Positions 34,501-42,960 of a stretch of 64,000 nucleotides of DNA are shown here, in pieces; position 1 is the first letter of the stretch, and every line of letters starts with the position of its first letter. Origin of the DNA: Zoroaster sp. YZ-2022 (taxonomy: Eukaryota; Echinodermata; Asteroidea; Forcipulatida; Zoroasteridae); assembly GCA_029582265.1 (NCBI GenBank), contig CM055820.1, positions 17,380,485-17,444,484 on the forward strand, read 5' to 3'. The translations under genes were made by a program, and so were the position numbers. The notes under the pieces are model-generated. The model saw nothing but the letters and a program-made list of their open reading frames with translations, was not told where the DNA came from and searched no databases.

Positions 34501-36290
34501 AACATTGTCATACCTTACGTGTAGTAAGTACATTTACAGGTCAAAATGAGTCAACCATTTTTTACTGGTAAAAGCATTGTCTTGTATTGTTCAGGGTGGT
34601 CAAAATGACAGTAAAAACCAGTCAAAAATGCCCCTGTATGCACATTTGGGTCAACAGTCAAAACAGGCAGTTGACTGGTTTTGACCTCCATAGCTACTTG
34701 CCACCAAAGTACAGCTAAAGTAGGACGGTTAATGAATATATAACAAACCCAGAAATCCATTTAGCTGATCTGTTCCACGTGTTTGACAAAGAATATTGAC
34801 TACAAAAATACAAAGTGTGCCAAAGTGTCACTGTCGAACATGTCAATCTGTAAACATCTCATAAATGTAAGCTAGTTATAGCGCCCTCCTCAGAGTGAGA
34901 TCATGAAATCACATGACAGTCATGCGACCTCCAAATCGCACTCTCCCAACGTAAGAAAAAGAGTCTATTTTGACCATTATATTCTGACTCAAAGAGAGTG
35001 AGCAGTTTTGTCAACATTTCCAATGTTGTACATGTACCATCCCTTGTATAAACGTGTCGTACTTACACTTTTTGGTCAGGTCCTCTTGGAGCTTATAACG
35101 GGGATGGAACCCTTTGACAAGACGAGGGAGTGTTCGGACATCATCGGCCATGTAGACGACTTTGTCGATGATGGATGTGATGATATGATCTTGCACTTGG
35201 TCGACCCAAGGCTAAAATCTTCTTACAGAGACGCAGCTGTGCTGCAAATGTATGCTATTGCCAACGAATGTCTGAAGAAAAAATCCAAGAGACCATTTCT
35301 TACTGAGGTACGTATGTTGACCAAGTAGCTCTACTGTAAGGCTCTCCTCGAAATAATCTCTCTTAACCCTAACCTTCCCAAATCCTCCAAAATCCTCTTT
35401 GCTGAAGTGAAGGATTTTGAAGGATTGAGGTTATTAGGCATACTTGCCTTTCCATGGTACATGTACATCCATGTTTGTTGTAGTGATTGCAAGGTCAGTG
35501 CTTGGGTCAGTGGACACTGTTTATTGCTCCATGCATGCAGGGAGGGTCCCTGGTCATGTACATGTATCACAGATTAGAAACACATGTGTGCATACATGTC
35601 ATGTGCTTGCTTTACTACTGAAGGATTTTGGAGGATTCAGGTTATGTGTAAAAGCAAATGGGCCTAGGGAGTTCGGGTTAATACAGTTTTGAGGTCAGGC
35701 CCGTAGACCTTCATCTAGATGGTGGCCGTCTTTGTCAGATTCTAAGGTAGTAGTGGATCCCGTTAGAATGAATTTAATCTGTGTTTGCCGATGGAAGCAT
35801 TTCCACTATTTTCATAAATTGAAACGTTCATAGGCTTGTTGAATGTTTATCTTGATTTTAAATAAATATGAGTACTTTTAGAAGCAGTTAGGTCAACATA
35901 TTCCCTCTGCAAAAAAAAGAAGAAGTGGTTATTGGCCTTACGTTTTGAACCTAGCAGGTTCTTTCTCAAAGGCAAAATGAGACAGAGTACAAACATGCAT
36001 TCATACATGAACACAAGAGTGAGCAGAAGTTAGTCAGGTGTGATTTATGGCGGGTCCCGTCATAAATAAATCATAAATTTATAAATTCATAAATCCCGTC
36101 ATAAATTTATTTGATCTCATTTCAACAGAAAATTTCATAAATTGCTGGTAAAACACGGGCAATACATGAAAGAACCTTTTGAATGGATAACAAGAACATT
36201 TTTTTTTTTTAAATTTCATTTTATTCTGTACTTTAATAGGTTTTACCACAGTTGATGGCGCTGGATGGCACATCGTGTACTGATGGCTAA
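16340..36290 (+). CDS. IRAK4: Interleukin-1 receptor-associated kinase 4 (IRAK4), complete 10-exon gene
   Basis: Coding exons 16340-16524, 17804-17952, 19000-19225, 22040-22134, 27889-28049, 28705-28772, 30316-30537, 31308-31497, 35080-35307 and 36240-36290 join in phase (2,1,2,1,0,2,2,0,0) to 524 residues; human IRAK4 has 460. Residues about 10-111 form a death domain (LVPLLDPQ, SDWGTVNSTVQDLV), 112-220 a linker, and 220-524 a Ser/Thr kinase. Visible key residues are the glycine loop GEGGFG (247-252), lysine K268 in CAIKK, HRD with D366, DFG with D384, and SPE (413-415). T402 and S403 align with human activation-loop T345 and S346. The family acts in the Myddosome downstream of MyD88 in Toll/IL-1 receptor signalling; it autophosphorylates and activates other IRAKs. 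The human Tyr gatekeeper aligns with F318. The linker is longer than in human and poorly conserved. IRAK4 fits much better than IRAK1 or Pelle by the death-domain and tail matches. Confidence 0.93.
16626..16960. mobile_element. SINE-like or short repeat with (AAT)n head
   Basis: (AATAAT)n followed by GACATTTATATGGCGC and CTCAAAGCGCCTCACAA, a short block also echoed at 41584-41645. It is in IRAK4 intron 1. Ends are not resolved. Confidence 0.45.
17226..17729. mobile_element. MITE family E, interrupted by a TTAA element
   Basis: About 50-bp inverted ends: GGAGGGCCAAAGTCATGG ... CCATGACTTTGGCCCTCC, with TACAGCCAAGCCTTTGAGAA inside. A second copy is 59439-59694. The T3 element 17450-17655 is inserted in this copy. 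It ends about 75 bases before IRAK4 exon 2. Confidence 0.75.
17450..17655. mobile_element. TTAA-type MITE, group T3, copy c
   Basis: TTAATCCTAATCCCC at the left and CATGGGTTAGGG at the right; the interior matches 4306-4486 in inverted orientation. Nested inside MITE E. Confidence 0.65.
17804..17952 (+). CDS. IRAK4: IRAK4 exon 2: second half of death domain
   Basis: Acceptor GATTGCTTACAG, donor CCTG|GTAAAT (phase 1). GGSPTMSLISDWGTVNST and VQDLVGCLVDMGHYAAAEVL closely follow the human stretch around SPTSELLFDWGTTNCTVGDL. Confidence 0.92.
18350..18674. repeat. ~81-bp tandem repeat, 4 copies
   Basis: Units contain CCAAAACTGCTTCTATGAGT and TTTGAATCAAGATATA, ending against MITE I. In IRAK4 intron 2. 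Confidence 0.88.
18675..18892. mobile_element. MITE family I
   Basis: About 40-bp inverted ends, AAAGGGGCATTATCGTCATG at the left and CGATACTGCCCCTTTGAA at the right, each followed by CAGGGCATGGAATC or its complement. Fragments at 28570-28675 and 57988-58045. It ends about 110 bases before IRAK4 exon 3. Confidence 0.8.
19000..19225 (+). CDS. IRAK4: IRAK4 exon 3: linker
   Basis: Acceptor ACATCAACAG at 18999 with donor GACAG|GTATTT (phase 2). 74 codons of polar, poorly conserved linker (PRHAYSSLSDGTNVF, SIHKDKSKAQQEF). A second acceptor, TTACAACAG, 12 bases on (exon start 19012) keeps the frame and would remove four residues, so alternative use is possible. The exon is followed within about 15 bases by a SINE. 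Confidence 0.8.
19238..19590 (-). mobile_element. Diverged tRNA-derived SINE, family 1
   Basis: Same order as 12883-13232: (ATA)n, CTTATATAGTGCG, AGCTCCCTGGGGGAGTATAC, GTGTCTTGCTCAAGG, and a degenerate tRNA-like end near 19590. Confidence 0.7.
20412..22009. mobile_element. PIF/Harbinger-like MITE (family A) interrupted by element J
   Basis: TAA|GGCCCAAAAG... at the left and ...TTTTTTTTGCC|TAA at the right give a 3-bp duplication (20409-20411 and 22010-22012). The inner ends are CTCTGGTTTCTGGTC and GACCAGAAACTGG. It fills IRAK4 intron 3 right up to the exon 4 acceptor. Confidence 0.75.
20493..21697. mobile_element. Element J, 1.2 kb, nested in MITE A
   Basis: Inverted ends TAGGGCCAATGATTTTCCG and CGGAAAATCATTGGCCCTA; direct repeat TTCTTG at 20487-20492 and 21698-21703. 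No transposase-like frame; class not resolved. Confidence 0.75.
22040..22134 (+). CDS. IRAK4: IRAK4 exon 4: short linker exon
   Basis: Recognised because exons 3 and 5 do not join in phase. This 95-base segment has an acceptor (AATAAACCAG), a donor (AAAG|GTATGT) and no stop, and it turns phase 2 into phase 1 as needed. It encodes 31 full codons, acidic (LAEEDEEPVV). It lies 28 bases after a MITE end and about 95 bases before a large satellite array. Confidence 0.8.
22231..24376. repeat. 98-bp satellite, about 22 copies, in IRAK4 intron 4
   Basis: Near-identical 97-98-bp units (GGTCATTCCACCAGGTTGGG, GTAGGTAGATGTA, TTCGTTATCCTTATTATGAG). Minor variants (GGGG/GGG, CCTTG/CCCTG, ATCATT/ACCATT) recur in a pattern that suggests higher-order duplication. 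The minus strand is open over some stretches by chance only. Confidence 0.97.
24927..25174. mobile_element. MITE L (GGATCCAG ends) inside the hAT-like element
   Basis: TGGCGGATCCAGG and CTGGATCCGTCCA are inverted; GATAATC occurs on both sides (24917-24923 and 25175-25181). Long G and C runs. Confidence 0.65.
25355..25684 (-). mobile_element. tRNA-derived SINE with 19-bp target duplication
   Basis: Minus strand: CATGGTCGAGCGGTTTAG (A box), GTGTGGGTTCGAAGCC (B box), CTTGAGCAAGACAC and a GGCGACCCCTAACGGGAGC tail. The 19 bases TGTTTGCTAACGGTAGGAT flank it on both sides (25336-25354 and 25685-25703), proof of retroposition. Confidence 0.9.
26423..27335. repeat. 130-bp tandem repeat, 7 copies
   Basis: Unit: ACTTAGGTACAGTGTATATA, GTAACCCTCCTACTCACAG, CCAGCGGGTTGACAGACC. 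The CCCTCCTACT word is also the end of the T1/T2 TTAA elements. It is in IRAK4 intron 4, about 550 bases before exon 5. Confidence 0.95.
27889..28049 (+). CDS. IRAK4: IRAK4 exon 5: kinase N-lobe with glycine loop
   Basis: Acceptor TTTGTATCTCCAG, donor CAG|GTAGGC (phase 0). Encodes KEFSYTLLSEMTDGFNEQPL then GGGNMVGEGGFGTVYLG and CAIKKLKQ, close to human FSFYELKNVTNNFDERPI and GEGGFGVVYKG. Confidence 0.95.
28131..28550. mobile_element. Group T6 element, uninterrupted copy
   Basis: TTAACCCTACTTCACATGG at the left, GAGTGGCCCGAATGGGTTG at the right; sister of 9634-10246. In IRAK4 intron 5. Confidence 0.7.
28705..28772 (+). CDS. IRAK4: IRAK4 exon 6: kinase alpha-C helix region
   Basis: Acceptor TTGTTGGCAG, donor AAAAG|GTTTGT (phase 2). 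VMKQYQNELRMLKR supplies the alpha-C helix with its Glu, matching human LKQQFDQEIKVMAK. Confidence 0.9.
28883..28968. repeat. 14-bp tandem repeat (AAAAAGTACTAATG)n
   Basis: About six copies in IRAK4 intron 6. Confidence 0.9.
29037..29301. mobile_element. Tc1/mariner-like MITE
   Basis: TACACTCACTGGCCAAAG at the left and TTGCCAGTGAGTGTA at the right, with TTGCAACATG and its complement further in. In IRAK4 intron 6. Confidence 0.7.
29396..29756. mobile_element. TTAA-flanked MITE, group T4, copy a
   Basis: TTAACCCTAACTCCCTAGG at the left and GGGAAGATTAGGCTTAA at the right. The interior repeats AATCCTCCAAAATCCTTCA and its complement. Inverted relative to 35363-35681. Confidence 0.75.
30316..30537 (+). 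CDS. IRAK4: IRAK4 exon 7: hinge to HRD catalytic loop
   Basis: Acceptor TTGACTGCAG, donor AAAAG|GTAAAA (phase 2). LKHENLVELYGYSFDGD, then LIFHYLKNGSL (gatekeeper Phe), AQGTARGICYLHS and VVHRDVK. The catalytic Asp is present. Confidence 0.95.
30700..31265. repeat. 38-bp tandem repeat, about 15 copies, between kinase exons
   Basis: Unit: GAACCTGAACCAGGTCATGC, TAATGACCTTTAAGCAAT, diverged by a few bases per copy. It fills most of IRAK4 intron 7 between HRD exon 7 and DFG exon 8 and ends about 40 bases before exon 8. Confidence 0.93.
31308..31497 (+). CDS. IRAK4: IRAK4 exon 8: DFG and activation segment
   Basis: Acceptor CCCTCATCAG, donor GTG|GTACGT (phase 0). SANVLLSGDFTAKVADFG, THVLTSTIIGTSVYMSPEA and KGDSFSYGV give DFG, the activation loop with conserved Thr/Ser, and subdomain IX. 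Confidence 0.95.
32310..33300. repeat. Threefold tandem duplication, ~200-400 bp units
   Basis: CTTGGCTTTATGTATCAAC and CAAACATCACGATGTAATTT recur near 32370, 32592 and 32990; ATCGACTTCAAACAAATTT recurs at 32526 and 32926. In IRAK4 intron 8. Confidence 0.85.
33861..34295. mobile_element. MITE K
   Basis: TATGTGACCC at the left and GGGTCACATA at the right are inverted; the subterminal CGCACGGCGAAA and TTTGTCATGC are related. No coding frame. Confidence 0.65.
34426..34732. mobile_element. TTAA-flanked MITE, group T2, copy b
   Basis: TTAACCCTCCTACT at the left and AAAGTAGGACGGTTAA at the right. Many GTCAAAA words. Inverted copy of 10947-11217. Confidence 0.78.
35080..35307 (+). CDS. IRAK4: IRAK4 exon 9: kinase C-lobe
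   Basis: Acceptor TTTTTGGTCAG, donor GAG|GTACGT (phase 0). VLLELITGMEPFD, VDPRL, MYAIANECLKKKSKRP match human LLEIITGLPAVD, YSVASQCLHEKKNKRP. Intron 8 (3.6 kb) precedes it. Confidence 0.95.
35363..35681. mobile_element. TTAA-flanked MITE, group T4, copy b
   Basis: TTAACCCTAACCTTCCC at the left and GGGAGTTCGGGTTAA at the right. It starts 55 bases after IRAK4 exon 9. Confidence 0.78.
36240..36290 (+). CDS. IRAK4: IRAK4 exon 10: C-terminus and stop
   Basis: Acceptor TGTACTTTAATAG in phase 0, then 16 codons (VLPQLMALDGTSCTDG) and TAA. VLPQLMAL aligns with the last helix of human IRAK4 (VQQLLQEM), and the stop is at the expected distance. No polyadenylation signal could be fixed. Confidence 0.85.
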   Translation, partial: VLPQLMALDGTSCTDG

Positions 36291-36864
36291 ATCTCTGTCT
36301 AGCAAGGCAGCCGTGGCTCACTGTACTCACCTGTTTATGAGGCTTGGTATGTGATTTTATTGAAATCGACTAAGGAAAAATTGTTTATGAAAATTTTTGT
36401 TCCTATTTTTTTATTTTTTTATCAAGAGATGCTTCAAAATTGATTTGATCAAAATCGTATTTTTGCTTATTTTTTTTATAAAAAGAAATGTAGAATTATT
36501 ATTTTTTTAAACCTGTGTTATTTTCTTGTTATTTTCTCTCTTATAAGTAAAAAATATATGGTAATTAAAAACAAATCAAATTTAGAGACTGATCTTAACT
36601 CATTAATGATAATAATAACGGAGTCTTAAATTGTGGCAAAATACCACGATGTAAAGGCCATGATAATTTGCATTATTGCCGGTTAACTTGTGGCAAAGGT
36701 TTGCTGAAATAGAAATAATCCTTGGTATTCTGTTTCTCCAAGATGTATTTTCAGTTAGAGAAACTTGCTGTTTTTCACCACCCCCCCCTCCCGAAAACAA
36801 GAACAGCAATTTTTGCCATTGGCAGTACGTCATTGTGCTGCATTAAAATATGCATTATGGATAT

Positions 36865-37134
36865 ATACTACTCAAAACAATTTAGGGAACACTGGATTTT
36901 TAAACATCAAATAGGTTTGAAATGTTCCATGAACCGGGATTTTCATTTGCAACCCCCTCTCTCTTTCAGTAGTCAATGTCATGAAATGTGTAATCACTAC
37001 ATGCATCCTTTATCATCTGTTCCATTGTGCAGTTGTTTCTCATCAATTCTGTGGAACATTGTGTTTATCTGAAATAAATGATCTTGCTTTAACTGAGATT
37101 ATTCCGGTGTTCCCTAAATTGTTTTGAGTAGTAT
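36865..37134. mobile_element. Mariner-like MITE
   Basis: ACTACTCAAAACAATTTAGG at the left and CCTAAATTGTTTTGAGTAGT at the right are perfect inverted repeats; TA-rich flanks suit a TA target. About 270 bases, non-coding. Confidence 0.82.
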
Positions 37135-37481
37135 ATGTTGTAAATGAACACAGTATTATGTGTGTCGGCATGTGTCTTATGCATGAATTAGCGCATTCTC
37201 TTCTCCGACCAAACTCTGAGTAAATTTTGGCACTGAGGTTTCGCCCTATTCACTGATAATTCTGACGATGACGTCATATGAACAGTCAGTGTCTCTTTTT
37301 TTTAAGAGACTGCTCTAACAAGCTCCACTTGTTCAGTCCGTACATTTGTAAGATTCATCTGTAAGATTCATCTTGAAGACATAACATGTTTTGATTTTTA
37401 ATATTGACAAACCCAACAACAATGTAAAGAGTATGACACATATTATGTTAGGATTGATGAAATTCTTGCGTCGGGTTATAA

Positions 37482-38289
37482 GGCCCCCCCCCCAAAAAAA
37501 GTCTCCGGTTACTGGTCATCGATTGGCTTCAAAATGTGGTGACGCGTTTTTTGTTTTTTTTGGCCAACAGGGAAGTACGTGATACGACATAAAACACAAT
37601 AAAGGGGGCCAATTTCCTACGGTCACGTTAGCAGTTTTTCTAATGGTTGTAATTTTTTTTTAAATATCTGAAACCACCCAAAAAGAATTTCAACATTTGA
37701 ATAGACATGCATGCTTATCCTAAAGATAATTTGAGTTGATTATTACTGTTATTTTTTTAATTACCCTAAAATTTCCATCAACAAATGGACGGAAAAGTGA
37801 GGTAACTTTTTCCGTCCAATTTTTATGGAAATTTGAGGGTAAAAAAATAAATTAAAAAATTTAAAAATAAAATAAATAACTCAAATTAGTTCTAGTATAA
37901 GCCTGCATGTCCATTCACATGTTGAAACACTTTTTTGGGCGGTTTCAGGTACTTAAAAATAAATAACAACCATTGGAAAAACTGCTAACGTGACGGATGC
38001 AAAGTGGCCCCCTTTATTGTGTTTTATGTCATACATTGTATACGTAGGACCAAATTTCCCATATACAAAGGATGGTGGCTAAGAGAGGCCTCACAGACCG
38101 GGTACACATCCATACCCCTTTGTGAAAAAGTCATTTAAAACACAGCACGGCAGAATTCCAATTGATCCAGCAACTTTGGCTGCAATGGGACATCGTTTCA
38201 TAGCAACAAAAAAAAGACTTTAAAATGTTGACGTGTAGGTCTGAGGGGACGTGTGCGGAGACCAGAAACCGGAGACATTTTTTTTGGCC
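37482..38289. mobile_element. MITE family A copy interrupted by MITE G
   Basis: TAA|GGCC... AAGTCTCCGGTTACTGGTC and GACCAGAAACCGGAGAC ...GGCC|TAA. The interior is split by 37586-38030. Confidence 0.82.
37586..38030. mobile_element. MITE G, copy a, nested in MITE A
   Basis: Perfect inverted ends GACATAAAACACAATAAAGG / CCTTTATTGTGTTTTATGTC; ATAC occurs on both sides and is single in other MITE A copies. Sister copy 62541-62982. Confidence 0.88.
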
Positions 38290-38702
38290 TAAACACTTGA
38301 TTTGATTTTTGCCCTTACACCGACGTGTTAGGAGTTTTGATTTCAGTAAACCTTTAAATATAGGATGTTCCAGGTTGCCCTTATTCGCTCTGTGCGTGGC
38401 CTACTGAGGGCGCCCATCACTCTAGGAGCGGCTATCACTAATATCTTTTGCTAGCATGGACTGTTGACTCGATTTAAATTCAGTTGTCACAGGGAAGGTA
38501 TATCATTGATAATAACCACATTAAACAGATTATTGTCTAAAAACTCACTTGGTGTTTTGTCGGAACATCTGTCAATTATTCTGAGAAACTATTTCTTCTG
38601 AAGTACTTTTTATCTTAGAGGAAAAAAAATGAAAATGTAAACGAAGAATTGACATAAAGTTGCTGTCTGGCAATTTGTTGTAAATATACAAACATTAAAA
38701 AA

Positions 38703-38840
38703 ACATAAGAAGTCTGCACTAGTAAGCAGGAGGTCATGGGTTCGAATCCCGCCCCTGAGTCGCCTGTGATGTTTTTTTTTTCACAGACACTCGGAAAGCA
38801 CTGAGTATGCAGTGCTAATACACACATCGATGTAGGGGAA
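38703..38840 (+). mobile_element. tRNA-derived SINE family 2
   Basis: GGAGGTCATGGGTTCGAATC (B box) followed by ACTCGGAAAGCACTGAGTAT, the block also seen after the tRNA-like part at 8411-8560. Confidence 0.6.
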
Positions 38841-39105
38841 AAAAGCAAAAAAATGAAGAAAAAAAAAGAAAAAATTAAATCATAAAAACATAAAACAGTT
38901 TTTTGTTGTTTTCTCAAAAACGCTCAAAAACGTGAGCACCTATTATGACGAAACTTGTACAGGTTAAATTTATGATAAATTGCTTAAAAACTTTAGGGTT
39001 AAAATGAACGTATGTTAACAAATACCGACGTTGTACCTGCCCTTTAATGGTCACTTGGGACGAGTTTCTCTGAATATAAAGTACTTCTGGTGTGTACAGT
39101 AATGC

Positions 39106-39512
39106 TGGGCGATTAGTGAAGTTCAGTACTCGAGTAATCGCACAGCAGTTACTCGCAAGTATTCGATTAATCACAAGTAATTGACAAGTGATTTTAAATT
39201 GTAGCATTACTCATACCAGTCATAGCCTAGGTCATTGGTTATTCGCGTATTTCAAAAGTATACTATTTCAAACATTTTTTATAATATTGTACGATATTTA
39301 TTCTGCAAACATCTCTGATAGTATTTCAGATTTTATATGTTTAATGAATAAACAATGACTTAAGAAACAGTCGTTACGCGTAAATGTGTTACCACTCACA
39401 AGTACTTTTGAGGTAATCGCAGTGGGACGATTAATCAAGTATTAAAAAGTACGAATACGATTAACGATTATTACTTGCGATTACTCAAGTAATCTCACTT
39501 CTTGCCTGGGCA
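39106..39512. mobile_element. Putative MITE H with GTACTCGAGTAATCG words
   Basis: TGCTGGGCGATTAGTGA at the left and CTCACTTCTTGCCTGGGCAC at the right are imperfect inverted repeats; the interior repeats GATTACTCGAGT-like words in both orientations. Confidence 0.5.
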
Positions 39513-39619
39513 CTAGTATACAGGTTATGTAGTTTTGTACATGGGCAATGCTCTAACCTTGGAGACAGGGTATGTTGTCACTGCTAGAAATCCTTGCATG
39601 AAGCATGTTACATCCATTA

Positions 39620-39951
39620 GGCCAAAAACAAAAAAAGTCTCCAGTTTCTGATCTCTGCTAGCGTCGCCTCAGACCCACGCGTCGGCATTTTTAATTTTCT
39701 TTTTATTTGCTATGAAACGATGTCCAATTTAAATAACTTTTTGACATAGGGGTATGAACGTTTTCCCGATTTGTGAGGCCTCTCTTAACCACCATACTTT
39801 GTATATGGGAAATTTCGTCCCTGCGTATACAATGTATCACATAATTATTTCCCTATTGGCAAAAAAGAAAAGATGGTCGGAAAAAAAAGTGCATCACCAC
39901 ACCGATTTTGAAGCCAACCGATGACCATAAACAGGAGACTTTTTTTGGGCC
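39620..39951. mobile_element. MITE family A, compact uninterrupted copy
   Basis: TTA|GGCCAAAAAC...GTCTCCAGTTTCTG to CATAAACAGGAGACTTTTTT...GGGCC|TTA. Its 3-bp duplication and about 330-bp length make it the reference copy. Confidence 0.82.
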
Positions 39952-39999
39952 TTAAATCACATTTCCAGTTCGTGTTATCAGCTGATATTTTATCATTTC

Positions 40000-40374
40000 T
40001 TAACCCTCCTACTTCTGGTACCTTTTTCATACAAGTTGATGCACCATTTGAAACCATTCGCTTTTGTGGTTTTGAATGGTGAAATAACTGTGTACAGTAT
40101 TGATTCCCCCAAATGGTTTTGATTGGTAGGTCAGCTAATACAAAACCTTGTTTGGATCTTTCCAAATGGTAGTACAGCTAATACAAAACCTTGTTTGGAT
40201 ACTTCTAAGTGGTGAATCAATGGACCCTCTATGCATTTGAATGGATTTGAATGGTAGTAAAGCTTGCTACCAACACTGTTCAAATGGTATCACCATGTGT
40301 GTACAAAACCAATGGGCATTTTGGTAGGTGAAAATTTTGATTGGTTTCAAATGGTCAAACAGTAGGAGGGTTAA
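40000..40374. mobile_element. TTAA-flanked MITE, group T1, copy b
   Basis: TTAA|CCCTCCTACTTCTGGTACC to GTCAAACAGTAGGAGGG|TTAA; inverted copy of 9123-9504 with few changes. Confidence 0.83.
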
Positions 40375-42756
40375 AAGAAAGTTTCAATAACTCTTCTAGG
40401 GGGAGGTACTACAATATTTGTATTTGGTGATGTACATTCATTTCAACCCTTTAGTTTTCAGGGAAAATACTATAAAACTAACCTGTTAATGTTTTGTCAA
40501 AATAAGTGAACATGTTTTTTTTTTTTAAATTAATTAATTTACGTTTTTATTTTATACAGCAAGATTGCTGTAAAGCAAAATTTTGTAAATTAGATATAAC
40601 AATTTCTCAGCCCACCATGTAAGTCATTTTAGCTAAGAAATAAAAACCTGAAATTTGTCTACTCAAAATAAATGAATGTTTTGTAAATTTTTTATACAAA
40701 TACATTAAGATATTTGCCAATAAGACTGCTACATTTAATCAAAACACGGGTTCCATCAACACCTCTTGAAATTGTTCGTTTTTTTTTTGCTTCTTCTTCC
40801 TCGCGAAACTTATCGAACAAAAAAAAAAGTTGCCAAGCTCAGAATGACTTACAATCCTTGGAATTCCTAGATTGCTCCCATAACGATGACATAAGAATAT
40901 CAACACTAATTGATTTTCTATTTAATTATTAATAATTAAATACAATCTGCCCTCAATGCCTCAGACTGAACAGACGTTATGCATGTGCCACAAATGTGTA
41001 AACGTATATTGAGCTTAATAATTAAAAAATTCATATCTCATGAACCACAAAAGATATTTCATAATCTTTGCGTCATCTTAAAGATCTCGAATTATGTCAC
41101 ATTTCGTTCACAGACATGACCCCAATCTGACCTTTCTATGCAATACAAAAAAAATAATAATAATTCACTGCCCCTTATACAAAATGAAGAATCAAAGCAG
41201 ATGACACACCTCAATGCCAACATAGCGATTAATAGATCTTGGAGCACATTAAGAACTCTCCATTTATTTACACATCTTATCAAACTGTTGATATTTCTCA
41301 CTCAACATTCCACATTATTGCCTACAAAGTAAATAAAAATAAACCATTTCAGATAATGCTATCCCTAGCACAGATTCAACGGTCATTCAGACAGCAAATT
41401 GCAGATACAGTATACATATCACAAAATAGAGCGAACTATCAAACATGTCAGTATTGAAATTTACATATTGAGAATGACATTCTTACTAATTGACAACACC
41501 ACAGTGTCCCAATTTAATTATTATTTTTTTTACATTTTTAAATCATTTTTTTGTGCACCATTTTTAAAAGTTTTAATCGCCTTGAGCGCCCAGCAGGGTG
41601 GATATGTGCGCGCTAAAAATCTTTATTATTATTATTATTATTATTACATTCACAATGCAATTATAACCATTTTATAGATGGTATTTCTCATTTTCTGAAT
41701 ATGCATAATTCTTTACTCAATGATATTCTTGCTGATCCGCTAATCAGACAGTTTAACATTCCGTCTGGCTACAGCATCAAATGTCTTGTTGACATGCATG
41801 TATGCAGCCTATATTGGTAGCCAGGTTGGTCCAATCTGGGGCGCGTTTTCGCGACCGTAACCAGAAACATGTTTGGGCTTCGGTCATTGGTTAATTTTAA
41901 GCGTTTTCGCGAGTTAGGTTGTGCTGCAATGACGTCATTGTTCTGACCAAACTGGTCAGCTTGGTTTCAAGATGGCGAATTGTAAAAAGTAACGAAAGTT
42001 TTATTATTTGCTAAAACATGATGGAATGGATTGTTCGTATACCAGTAAATCTTTTAAGTTTATTACTGGCACTCACGAGTAAGTTCTATTTTGCAAAAAT
42101 GTGAATTACACCGTATATTTTGAGAAATGTTTATGATTGAACACGTCGCAAACTGAAAACAGTTTTCTGGTTACGTTCGCGTTTCTGGTCAAGAATATGA
42201 CGTCAGAAACAATTTTCTGGTTAGTGCAATTGTTTTGCTTTATACCTCAAGTATAAGAAGAAAAAGAAAATATCCAGAAGTTACTAGTAAAAACACAGGC
42301 AACAGACTAATTTCAAATTGACCCAGTCTGCGCACTTCCGCAGTGAAACCGAGGCTCTATGTGTCAAGTCACAACGCCGATGCGTGGTAGACAATAGAAC
42401 GACTCACGCTCCCATCATACAGCGCATGCGCCAACACTGAGAGCCTTGTTATCAAACCCGGAAGTGCGCAGATTAACGTTAATTTCGCCATCTTGGGATT
42501 TGTCTATACATCTGTCACAATGATTTACATCTATAGAATGGATTCTATTTCAGACATTCGTAATCTACAATTTAATACAAAAATACACTACAAAACTATT
42601 GTTAACCCACAGCTTTCAATTTATATTTACAAAAATACATATTTCTCATTTCCTATTGCAAATTATGGCAGATTCAATTCTTCTTACAAGAACTTCCTCA
42701 TCTCCCATTACATGACATTGTTCATTCTCATTTCCCTTTTTAAAAAAACTTAATTA

Positions 42757-42960
42757 GGTGTTCGGGTATGTGCCCGAAACACCTATTGTTTTTGTTCGGT
42801 TTTTTTAGGTGTTCGGGTATATGCCCGAAACACCTCTTGTTTTTGTTCGGTTTTTTAGGTGTTCGGGTATATGCCCGAAACACCTCTTGTTTTTGTTCGG
42901 TTTTTTTTAAATTTTTGTTTTAGGTGTTCGGGTACCCGAATCACCTATTGTTTTTGTTCG
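42757..42960. repeat. ~51-bp hairpin-forming tandem repeat
   Basis: Four units of AGGTGTTCGGGTATATGCCC + GAAACACCT + poly-T. The unit itself is a near-perfect stem-loop (GGTGTTCGGG / CCCGAAACACC). CCGAACACC recurs at 44537, 45605 and 47359, so this may be the end of a larger element. Confidence 0.85.

Larger units (their letters stand above)
31498..35079. other. IRAK4: IRAK4 intron 8
   Basis: 3.6 kb without a coding exon that I can see. Holds the threefold repeat 32310-33300, MITE K and a TTAA element; the rest is AT-rich. Confidence 0.6.

Noticed and set aside
38703..38840. Possible tRNA gene (GGGTTCGAATCC)
   Set aside because: No complete cloverleaf with acceptor stem; a shared non-tRNA block follows as in other copies, so it is a SINE.
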